From Hawksworthiomyces lignivorus (taxonomy: Eukaryota > Ascomycota > Sordariomycetes > Ophiostomatales > Ophiostomataceae), in assembly GCA_002917075.1 (NCBI GenBank), contig NTMA01000190.1, positions 1 through 10,675 on the forward strand: a stretch of 10,675 nucleotides of DNA, in the 5' to 3' direction. A model generated the notes under the pieces. That model worked only from the letters and a program-made list of their open reading frames with translations. It had not been told where the DNA came from and ran no database searches. Shown piece after piece: positions 1-7,624 of the stretch. Position 1 is the first letter of the stretch, and each line of letters begins with the position of its first letter. Position numbers and translations under genes: made by a program.

Positions 1-299
1 CAAAAGAGATATCCTAGAGGGAGGCAGGGCGAGGAGCCCTCTCTATATAGTGCTACATACAGTGTATCACCACGGTATTCAAGTGATAGACATACGGTAT
101 CAACCTACAGGCATGGTATTATATAAGCACTGCTCAACAGGTCCTAATGTATGTCCACATCTTACCAAGCAGATACAGCACACGACTTTAACGTTTGGTA
201 TATCTCTCTACTTCTTCGCTTAAACTTACTATATATAAGAAGATTTCAAATCGACATTGAACTATTACTATTATCATTAATCGTTAATCCCATTACTGT
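1..299. other. Repeat-zone DNA with no recognisable gene
   Basis: An open frame crosses this stretch from 151 into the GC-rich patch, but its first half has no recognisable protein character and is probably chance. The left end contains three loosely spaced CGGTAT/TGGTAT words at about 74, 95 and 115, which may be remains of short direct repeats. A 15-base word at 144-158 recurs at 1803-1817 and is listed separately. I see no promoter, RNA gene or confident coding exon. Its position next to clear retroposon remains suggests transposon-derived DNA, but that is inference. Confidence 0.4.
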
Positions 300-432
300 A
301 CAACCCTCCTATCCCATGGCTGCCGCCGGGACCAGGGCCGCCGACGCCTCGGCGGCCCGCGCGACCCGTACCGCCTCCTTCCCGCCCTCCTCCTCCCCCT
401 TCCCGACTACGAACCCCTTCGCAGTCCTGATG
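300..432 (+). repeat. GC-rich repeat copy 1 (MAAAG...RAA peptide patch)
   Basis: A sharply GC-rich island in AT-rich surroundings. From an ATG at 316 it reads MAAAGTRAADASAARATRTA, then a Ser/Pro-rich stretch and a TTNPFAVL segment, before decaying. A second copy lies at 5903-6005 and reads MAAAGSRAASALAARSTRLT; 14 of the first 20 residues agree, and the DNA upstream of both ATGs is also similar. Two related copies in one window show that this is a dispersed repeat rather than a unique gene. The alanine/arginine-rich start followed by a Pro/Ser linker could be the beginning of a first open reading frame of a LINE-type element, whose 3' end lies downstream at 1022-1681. That link is inference; I do not recognise the family. 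Confidence 0.55.
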
Positions 433-573
433 TTACACTGCTACAAACAGCTGTGATAAGCTGATCAGGCTTATGGGGTTTATGTTCGTGTAAGAACTGA
501 GTGTATGTATCACTGTATGTAATGAGGGCACTGAAGTAGAAGAATGTCCTATGTAGTCTTGTATTTCAGATAA

Positions 574-598
574 ACGGTAACGACTGGATCGTTACCGT
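574..598. repeat. Perfect 10-bp inverted repeat with 5-nt loop
   Basis: The left arm ACGGTAACGA (574-583) is the exact reverse complement of the right arm TCGTTACCGT (589-598), separated by CTGGA. It lies in transposon-derived DNA between the GC-rich patch and the AT-rich zone. It may be a structural end or hairpin of an element, or a palindromic protein site. There is no T-run that would suggest a terminator, and bacterial-type terminators are not expected here. Confidence 0.7.
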
Positions 599-599
599 A

Positions 600-1021
600 A
601 ATTATTTAAGCTATCTAGGTAAGGAATGTGTTATTATATAGTTTTGTAACATTAGTTGTATATTAGCCCGGAACATCAGTCGGCGACTAATATTTATAGT
701 TATTCTTATTTTAATATTAGTTCTTATATTAGTCTTCAACTAATGTTAGGTTATATAATCCTTCTAGTATAATATTTCTACTAATATTTAAATCGTTGTA
801 GTATATTTATTTATTTTAGTATATTATTAGTATTAGTTTCAAATAGTATTATTTTTATTAATATACTAATATCTTATTTTGTTTCGTTTTACCGTTCTCT
901 TAAGTTTTAATTTAAGTCTTTTCGTTTTATTTCGTAATATGATTTCTTTTTTTACTCTACACCACTTCCTTTATTATACACGGAGATAAAGCTTATATAA
1001 CTAAATTTATACCTCAACCAA
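600..1021. other. Very AT-rich, RIP-like eroded repeat DNA
   Basis: About 420 bases are dominated by A and T with many TA dinucleotides and runs such as repeated TTAGTATTAG-like words. No frame stays open and no domain is readable. The composition and the position directly upstream of a stop-interrupted retroposon reading frame fit C-to-T/G-to-A decay by repeat-induced point mutation. The reverse transcriptase part of the LINE relic would be expected here, but I cannot recognise it. Confidence 0.5.
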
Positions 1022-1612
1022 CGACAAATTACACTCTTAAATCGAAAGAACTACCAAACCCAATCTCGGGCAATAAGCCGTACCATTACGACTATACTCG
1101 GTAACCACCGTCGTACTACGATAAACCTTTACACTAAATATAACGACATTATAACCTCCTAAAACGAAGAACGTACATTAACCCAATAACAAAAACACTA
1201 ACACCGGCTCACCGAACCCCGACAAAAGCCTATCAACCAACCCCCCCGGTGGACCGACAAAGATGTAGCCAAGACCCACCGACACCTCACCAAAGCCGAA
1301 AACAGTCTTCTAACACAGGTACGTACGGGCCACATTGGCCTGACGACGCACCTCCACCGTATACACAAAAACCGGGACTCCCCCCTGTGCGCCTAAGGCG
1401 CGGCGGAGGAGACCCTAGAGCACGTAACACTATACTGCCCCGATACGGCAAGAAAACCTCCGGTATGGCCCCAAACTCCGGCTGACCTAAACCACCGCCT
1501 GAACGCGGGAGGGCCGGCGGCCCGTCCCTTACTGCGGTGGCTCAAACGGAGCGGACGCATACCAGCGTATAACGTGACAGGCCAACTCGAGGAGGATGCG
1601 CCACAGGCGTAG
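1022..1612 (+). mobile_element. LINE-type retroposon relic: RNase H-like region and C-terminal Cys/His motif
   Basis: One frame, starting at 1022, carries retroposon protein character for nearly 200 codons, broken by stops at 1160, 1187, 1199 and 1394. The early part (ILGNHRRTTINL at about 1094-1129, then an NEE at 1163-1171) resembles the end of an RNase H domain, where a GNExAD motif is usual. From 1304 it reads LLTQVRTGHIGLTTHLHRI, then a C-x-[C]-G...ETLEHVTLYCP motif: Cys at 1388, His at 1421 and Cys at 1436. This Cys/His block is typical of the C-terminus of fungal Tad/I-type LINE ORF2 proteins. The second Cys position is occupied by the TAA at 1394. The frame ends at TAG 1610-1612 after a Leu/Arg/Gly-rich tail. 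It is clearly non-functional and 5'-decayed. The clade assignment is uncertain. Confidence 0.75.
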
Positions 1613-1647
1613 CCCTACTCACCACTACTGTAATCTCCTTTGTTTAA

Positions 1648-1682
1648 CCACTACTATTACTACTACTACTACTACTACTACT
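1648..1682 (+). repeat. (ACT)n simple-repeat tail
   Basis: A near-perfect ACT trinucleotide run with one ATT interruption begins about 35 bases after the stop of the retroposon frame. Short simple-repeat tails are common at the 3' ends of LINEs, so this is best read as the tail of the element, which then ends at about 1682. Confidence 0.7.
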
Positions 1683-2236
1683 CAGACTGTCTCATTTTGT
1701 AAAATAATATCTTCACTTAATTAGGCGGTGGTTTCTGCCCCAGAGGGTTCCACCTAGATTAGACGTAAATAGTCAGGATTGGCTAATAAATACGATTAAA
1801 CTCTAATGTATGTCCACGTTAGATTATTCTCATCTTCGCTGCGGGGAAAATGTGACAGGTTAGACTTGTTCTCCGTCTGTAGGAATGGCCAAAGGCATGG
1901 GATGCTGTGAGATCGAGAACTAGATATAGATCGGTAGACACAAGCACCAAAATGAGTGAACTATGTTGAATACATATTGTGACAGATATTTTCAGTGCTG
2001 TGTGTAAACGATGAAAATACAATCAAATACAATCGAAGTGATCATATCAGTGTTATTAAAGGCAGTCAAAACTGCGTGAATTGGTTCTAAAAATTATCTG
2101 AATTATGGAGAAAGGAAGAAAAAACATATCACAAATCATCCAGGTAAAGAATTCTTGATTCTGCCACATCATCTACGCAGATCTTGTGACAATCCTCAAA
2201 GCTCTCCACGAAGACCATTTGTCAGATTCATAGGAG
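1683..2236. other. Intergenic, no gene seen; 3' flank of the transporter
   Basis: There is no convincing coding frame on either strand. The longest minus-strand frame (1819-2022) has no domain character and AT-rich codons. The stretch includes a 15-base copy (1803-1817) of the word at 144-158. The last 100-150 bases presumably hold the 3' untranslated region of the minus-strand transporter gene; no clear polyadenylation signal was picked out. Confidence 0.5.
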
Positions 2237-4461
2237 TCAAACCTCAACCTCTTTCGAAGCACCCCCGTGGACAATTTGATCCACCTCGTCGAGCGCGGGC
2301 TCGGACCAAGTAGTGACAAGACCGCCGGCAGGAGGAGATAGCAGGCTCAAACCATAGTACGAGCCGGCGGCCACGCAGATCCCGATGGGCAGCGCGAAGG
2401 TGTAAACGTGGGTAGCATTCACGCCGATGCCCTTGACGCCGACGGCGGTGAGAAAACCTGGGAAGGCCGGGACGATGCCCAGGAGATAGGCGACAAAGGC
2501 GCGCCAGTTCATACCCTTCCAGTAGTAGTATGCTGCTCCTCGCTCGGCCGAGAACATGGATGGCACATCATACTTGCCGCGGCGGACGAGGAAGTAGTCG
2601 CCAATAATAACTCCAATGATGCTGGCGAGAAAGATTTGGTAGCTGCAGTCGTGCGTTATTTGTTAGAATGCAATCTAACGGCATGGGACATTTTGATGAG
2701 CAGATGCGAAAATAGCATACCTGCCAAGGTAGTTGGTGAATGTAAAGCTCGTCTTTGTTAAATTCCACGGCGTGATGGCAAAAGCTAAAACGAGACAAAT
2801 GACAGCGCCGCGACGGTACGTAATATATCTCGGCCACATCGCCGACGTATCATTGCCAGCAGCAATGATATTCGCAAAGATCATGGTCGTGCACTGCGCA
2901 AAGGACAGACCGAGAGCAATGAAGAAAACTCCGGCTCGGGTGGGGGCATCGTATGACCTGGTGAGAAAGCCATCCAGGATGGCAGTGGGATCCCACAAAA
3001 TCTAGTGACTATGTTAGGGAGCGGGAGCGGCTCTTGGTTTTTGGCGCTGTCTGAAAGGGCTCGTCTTACCGATCCAAATATGGCTCTGGAAGCGCTGGTC
3101 ACAAAGACGCCAAAAAAGGCTACGATTCCGTAGGCGATAGGTATTCCGAAAAGCTGTGTCCACAAAGCATCGTTGGGTCGTTGGGCATATCGGGCGGTGT
3201 CGGCGTTGTTCGTGGCAAAGGTCGCCATGTTTCCGGCTTGCACAAAGAAGTTGCTGATGAAAACCTATAATGCCTACGGCTTAGCTACTGTCCCAATGTA
3301 CTACCGGGGGAAGGGGAGGGGAGACAGGCAGCCGAGCATGTACCCAAGCGTGCGATTGACCAGCAGGAATGGTCGATCCCTGATGGATAATTGGGCCGAT
3401 TCCATGGGCTTTGCTGATGGACCTGTATTGGGCATTAACTTTGTGTTCTCGCATGCCTCCTTTCTGTGATGTGATCATCGCTTACCATCCGAAGAATGCA
3501 ACCAAACAAATGATCATGATGCCTGCCTTGACAAAGATAAGGCCAGATAGCTTCTGTGGCCTAATGAAAGCAAAGGACACGCAGATGAGCCATCCAAGGA
3601 CGTATCCAATAAGACGACCACCAGTGATAGTCACGTCCGAGGGGAAAGGGTTCTTGACGTGAGCGATGCTTGGGAATATGGCATGCAGCAATACATAGAT
3701 ACAGTTGCCCCTTGTTGACATAGTTAGTAGCTGCGAATCAAGGTTGAATGTATCCGATGCATCTGTTAACATACGTAGTTACACCTTGTACACCAGTCCA
3801 AATGATGGTCATTGCATTGCGATTGAAGACGGGCCAGTAGCTTCCCCAGATACCAAAGCTCACTCGAGAGATGACCGGGAAGGGCACATGGTAGGTTGCA
3901 CCTGGACGACCTGTCATCACCGTGGGGATGGCGACTATGAAATGACCTAGAATGACGCAAATCCATGACTCCCACCAGGTCTTGGTGGAGGGTTAGTTTT
4001 AAATTGTGCAATGTCTACTATTATGACAATGATAATCAATTGTAGAATTGCAGTCTTACTAGACCCTGCTGAACACCTGTGGATGCAACGGTCCAGGAGG
4101 TGACACTGGCGCATTCACCAAACCAGAACAAAGCATCTGTAAAAGTGATCAGTATTTTGGTAAAAGATTCAAGACCCGAGGCTTCCTTACACGTCCATTT
4201 GCTCCAGCGGCGGTTTTCTGGGCTGACCGGGAGAAGGTCCTTATTAGTCAGAGACAGACTGAACTCATCGGATTGTGGTCTCTGAACCTCAAGCCTCCGC
4301 GCCAGCCGATTGTACCAGGGTTCGTTCTCAGTCACTAGTTCGGTCGAGTGCGCAATGGAGTCAACTCTGGACATAGTAATTTGGCCCTTCTCCTTGGAGG
4401 AAGACTGCTCCACGGAATCGGGAGGGCCGCTCGGCGGGGGAACGCCTTGAATGACTTCCAT
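2237..4461 (-). CDS. NCS1 family nucleobase/allantoin/thiamine-type permease, Fur-like, 8 exons
   Basis: A plasma-membrane cation symporter of the NCS1 (Fur4/Dal4/Thi7-like) family; its substrate is probably a nucleobase, ureide, hydantoin-like compound or vitamin, which cannot be settled here. Proposed exons in coding order: 4461-4191, 4136-4060, 3980-3775, 3710-3486, 3422-3344, 3264-3070, 3001-2721, 2642-2237. The seven introns are 54-79 bp, all GT/AG, several with CTAAC branch sites; all phases match and give 579 aa. Visible family marks are NKDLLPV (73-79) before the first membrane segment, TGRPGATYHVPFPVISR (139-155), FGIWGSYWPVFNR (158-170), W177-x3-Q181 and N305 in ATNNADTARYA. These W, Q and N positions match substrate-site residues known in Mhp1 and FurE. 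GIGPIIHQ (267-274) and TPWNLT (428-433) also fit. Length is normal, about twelve membrane segments are expected, and there is no disabling change. Met30 is an alternative start, but Met1 has a good context. Confidence 0.93.
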
Positions 4462-5161
4462 ATTTCGAATTCAACAAGAGATGCGATGGAGGCTGTTACC
4501 ACAAGTCGTACATGAAAATATTCCTTGGAGAGAATATGTGCAAATCAGAAGACGTCATGATATGGACGTCACTTTTATGTTAATGCATTTCTGCTACGGC
4601 ATCCATCATCGCAGTATCGCTGCAGTTCCTAGGTTTCGTTATCGCAATTGAGTGCACTGCAGGGAGTAGCTGTTATCTTCACTTTACTGACACTAGCTGC
4701 AAGATAGCGACGCCACTCAAGTCGGTTCTGGGCTAGGGTCGCTACTACTACGTATACAGTTCCATGGTAGTATGGTGGAGAACTCATCGCATCGGCGAAT
4801 TTCCGATGGCGTATCTGCATCCTATGCACCCTCCATATTCTTCCCTCAGACGGAAACAATTTCAGAGTATTGACAAAACAAAAGCCCACGATTCAAGGTC
4901 ACATCTGCATAATCGCTGAAAAGATCAAAGTCCTTGGTACATGGATATCAAACTATCGAATTGTGTATCATTGCCAATGATGCCTCGCACGGATAAGAGC
5001 GCTAAAGTACATGCTACAGCTGAGATTAGTTGGGACAAAGTTCTTTGGGAAGATCACAACATTGGTTTCTTGGCTTGGACATGGCTACTTGCGTCAATAT
5101 TATGCATGTCTCTTAAGTGGGAAGTAAATAATCCACTGCTCAGCCTTTGGCATCCCAGTGA
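4462..5161. other. Upstream region between transporter and amidase relic
   Basis: About 700 bases with no confident exon. It should contain the transporter promoter (minus) and whatever remains of the promoter and first codons of the amidase relic (plus). A plus frame at 4941-5201 has no recognisable family and changes into the amidase frame only near its end, so it is not called. The GATA-type sites at 4639-4707 are the only regulatory signal I can support. Confidence 0.45.
4639..4707. promoter_or_regulatory. Cluster of three HGATAR sites (candidate AreA/GATA-factor sites)
   Basis: Three matches to HGATAR lie within 69 bases: CGATAA on minus (4639-4644), AGATAA on minus (4673-4678) and AGATAG on plus (4702-4707), about 180-245 bp upstream of the transporter start codon. 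Fungal nitrogen genes controlled by AreA/NIT2-type GATA factors typically carry such clustered sites, and NCS1 permeases and amidases are classic members of that regulon. Occupancy is inferred, not shown. Confidence 0.5.
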
Positions 5162-5740
5162 CGTTGCACGGAAGCCATTGATGCCAGCAAAGCCAAATTA
5201 GCCAATGGATATCCTCAAAACTACGGATCCCACCCAGCGGGGTACTCCGTGAATGTCTGGGCATGGAAAGCAAACATCAAGAGCGTACCTGATGGGCCAC
5301 TGAAAGTTGTGACCTTCTAACTAGAAGACAACATTTCAGTCATAAGTGTTCCCATGCTGGTATGGTGGGAGCAGATTCATTCACAGACCATGTTCCTAAT
5401 GTAGATGGAATATAGTCTTTCATTTTCTCCAGCAGAGGTTAGCCGTTTATTTGTCAAAGACGCATAGTTAACAATATATACTAGTGTCTTCAGCTGTCGC
5501 AACGAGAATCGTCGAAGCCGGGGGCATCGTTGCCGGTAAAGCTGTATGTGAAAACCTCTCGCTTCGCGCCTCTCCATTATTCGCCGCCACCGGACCCGTC
5601 GGGAACTTATATGCTCAGGCGTACATGACAGGAGGCTCCCCAAGAAGATGTGACTACCTTGTAGGGGTAGGTATTGCTGACGCTGGCATAGGCGGCGACC
5701 AAGTTGGTTCGATCCCCTACCTTGCCAGTGTGCGGTAGGA
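5162..5740 (+). pseudogene. Amidase-signature enzyme relic (N-terminal part only)
   Basis: Remains of an amidase-signature hydrolase. In order: GYSVNVWAWKANIK (5240-5281), PDGPLK (5288-5305), a stop at 5318-5320, then LEDNISVISVPML (5321-5359); a frameshift follows and VGADSFTDHVPNVD (5365-5406) resumes. A gap of 86 bp looks like an intron with acceptor TTCAG at 5493 but GA instead of GT at 5408. After it come AVATRIVEAGGIVAGKAVCENLS, AATGPVGNLYA, GGS and GIGGDQVGS. These match the family's central core, with the cis-Ser (GGS) and nucleophile Ser (GDQxGS) still readable. The catalytic Lys before Asp-Asn is Glu (GAA, 5324-5326). The frame is lost after 5720 and the C-terminal two thirds of a usual enzyme of about 550 aa are absent. 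The start is not identifiable. The family is certain enough; the substrate is unknown. Confidence 0.85.
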
Positions 5741-6371
5741 GGGTGTTGTACCTCACTGAACCGACGAAGATGACACTAGAAACTCGGGATAAGTTTGACA
5801 AGGTAAGTTTCGTTGATATATTCTCTTTCTGGGAAAATCACGTGAGAGCTCGCATTTGATATCACGCCTCCTTTCACCACTCTTGTTGTTATTCTGGATT
5901 ACAGCCCTCTCACCTCTCATGGCCGCCGCCGGGTCTCGGGCCGCCAGTGCTCTGGCAGCTCGCTCGACTCGGCTTACTTGTAAGGTGCTCATTTTAGCAG
6001 ATTGACACGGAAGGTTGAGATTTGTAATCTTTTAGATTATTTGGAAGGGTGGTAAGATTGTCATGCCAAGAAATGCCCTTGAAGGTCATGACTGAGATGG
6101 TTGTGCCCATTCGTCTTTTACCATGCTAGTGACAAGACTCTACATTAGGACTAGAAATGACCACGCAAGTGAATTCAAAGCCTAGCTAGCTACTAGTTGA
6201 ACCTATAGTTAAGGAGGATATTTACCTAGAAGATGAACCACTGCGCCAAGTGAATGTGAGGTACATCTATTGTGTTAGGCTATTGAAATCCAATCCAATG
6301 TATAGCTGATACAACCACAGAGTCGACTGTTGCATGACTCTGTATACATAACATAATCTCAACACACTTCA
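5741..6371. other. Intergenic with one repeat copy; otherwise no gene seen
   Basis: This stretch spans from the end of the amidase relic to the stop of the truncated regulator. It holds the second GC-rich repeat copy (listed separately). I searched its minus strand for the missing C-terminal half of the regulator and its plus strand for the missing amidase C-terminus and recognised neither. A possible tiny spliced frame (ATG 5770, donor GTAAGT at about 5803, acceptor TTACAG ending 5904) would give only about 40 residues and is not called. Confidence 0.45.
5903..6005 (+). repeat. GC-rich repeat copy 2 (MAAAG...RAA peptide patch)
   Basis: From the ATG at 5919 a 28-residue frame reads MAAAGSRAASALAARSTRLT and stops at 6003-6005. 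It matches the patch at 300-390 in protein and in the pyrimidine-rich leader before the ATG (ACAGCCCTCTCACC here, ACAACCCTCCTATCC there). This copy breaks off sooner, without the Ser/Pro-rich continuation. It sits between two damaged genes, so it may mark an insertion or rearrangement joint. The repeat family is not recognised. Confidence 0.55.
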
Positions 6372-7517
6372 CTATATAGTCAATGGTATCTGGATTGCTT
6401 TATCCGGAATTCCCAGAGGCAGTCCTCCAGCGAGTGATGCTGCTCTCCTGTCCAAATCCACAGCACACGTAAAAAGGGCTGTCTCCCGCGCATCGCGTAC
6501 AGACTCGTGCAGTCCCAGATCGACAGCAATGCGGACGGCAATGCCGCTCAGAGCCCAAAAGTCTGGCATGGCGGCATGGTGGTCCCCCATCAATTCCAAT
6601 GCGGTGCTCCGGTTCGCGAGCTCCGCGAACTGGGCCAGCGCGACAACTGCTTCTAGCTCCCACAACGGTCCGCCCGTCCCCGGGTCCGACATTGCGGCCA
6701 GGCGGGCAATGGCAAAAACGTGCAGCGGCAATGCATTACTGATCAAGGCCGGCGACATATGCAGCGCGGTAGATGCAGTGATCGAAGCGACCAAGAATGT
6801 AGCATACTGGTGGTCAGCATGATGCTCGTCAAAGGCTGCTTCCAGGCAGTAGAAGATTCGAGTCCTCGAGACGAAGGGAAGCTCTGTCAACAACCCCGCC
6901 GCGTAGCGATGGAGGACCTTTTCTGTTATATCTCGTGGTGGAAGACCTGCCGGAGAGGATGCCTGAAAGGCTGTTAAAGACTTCTCCGTCCAGGGGAGCG
7001 CAGAATGCAGTATGAGTGTCATTAACGGGCTTTTGTGGGCCGGCAGCTGCTGTATCTGAGGGGTGGTCGCCGAGAGTGAAACGTTGCTGAAGGCCTCGAC
7101 TAGGTTGGTAGCATCCTCGTCTACATCAACAAGGTCTTCTTCCTTGAAAACCAGTTTATCGGCTGAAGGGCATTCCGTTTGTGGGGCTTGACTTGCTTGC
7201 TCTAGTCGCGATATCTCGTCTTCGAGATCCCGCACATATCTGGATAAGACATCAGGCTCGTCCATGAAAAGCAGCCTAGCTTGTATAAATCATAGCTAAT
7301 TTACCTCATAAATACGGAAGCCGAATGACGGCTTTGGTACACGCACTCGGCTCCGGCCAATTGGCATCGAGAGCATTGCGGGCGCTCTCTATCACACTGC
7401 GCACAAAGTCCATTAGCGTTCATGCAGTAGGAAGATTTCATTTCTTAAGACTTGATGAACCTTGTTTCTTCTCGAACGACAACGTTCGCATGCTGGACGC
7501 ACAGTTGTGCCGTTCAT
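6372..7517 (-). CDS. Zn2Cys6 transcription factor, C-terminally shortened, 3 exons
   Basis: A nuclear, probably DNA-binding regulator. Proposed exons: 7517-7461, 7396-7305, 7239-6372; introns 64 bp (GTTCAT...GCGCAG, weak donor) and 65 bp (GTAAAT...ATCCAG); 338 aa. Splicing the first intron restores an exact zinc cluster, C10-x2-C13-x6-C20-x6-C27-x2-C30-x6-C37, which neither exon holds alone. A short coiled coil follows (YVRDLEDEISRLEQ, 51-64), then an acidic linker and the fungal middle homology region, with FWALSGIAVRIAVDLGLHE and LDRRAASLAGGLPLGIPDKAIQIPL near the end. The protein stops three residues after this, whereas relatives usually continue for 200-400 residues. Start choice: the ATG at 7517 follows an A-run and gives the usual short N-terminus. 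It is divergent from the next regulator. Alternatively a further 3' exon was missed, but none is recognisable down to 6000. Confidence 0.85.
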
Positions 7518-7624
7518 TTTTTTTTTTCCTTTTTTGCTTTGGCTTTGGCGGACAACAGCTGGTTCCTCTCTCCCTGATTTCCCGAATGAGTATTGTCAAG
7601 TAAAAGATAACGCGGAGCAACCAT
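7514..7624 (-). promoter_or_regulatory. Upstream ORF (36 codons) overlapping the regulator start as ATGA
   Basis: On the minus strand an ATG at 7624-7622 opens a 36-codon frame ending in a Lys-rich run encoded by an A-tract. Its TGA (7516-7514) overlaps the regulator's ATG (7517-7515) in the sequence ATGA. The overlap falls at the end of an 11-base A homopolymer, so one base more would fuse the two frames. It could be a real uORF allowing reinitiation, a true N-terminal extension hidden by a homopolymer error, or chance. Confidence 0.4.

Noticed and set aside
70..120. Three CGGTAT-like words as a tandem repeat or CRISPR-like array
   Set aside because: The words are only 5-6 bases long, the spacing is uneven and the flanks differ; too weak to call.
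1819..2022. Minus-strand frame of 67 codons
   Set aside because: There is no family resemblance, it lies in AT-rich intergenic DNA, and its length is within chance expectation.
2408..2761. Plus-strand open frame of 117 codons
   Set aside because: It lies antisense to exons 7-8 of the transporter, whose family motifs and splice sites are clear; the plus frame has no domain character.
4941..5201. Plus-strand frame of 86 codons upstream of the amidase core
   Set aside because: It is not in the frame of the recognisable amidase segment and resembles no family; it could contain the eroded amidase N-terminus, but I cannot support it.
5770..6000. Tiny spliced gene starting at ATG 5770 with GTAAGT donor and TTACAG acceptor
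   Set aside because: It would encode about 40 residues with no family, and its second exon is the dispersed GC-rich repeat read in another frame.
7276..7304. A 29-base intron (GTAAAT...CTAG) in the truncated regulator, with a start at the ATG of 7265
   Set aside because: It is too short for a fungal intron. The 65 bp alternative ending at 7240 keeps frame and joins the zinc cluster directly to the coiled coil.
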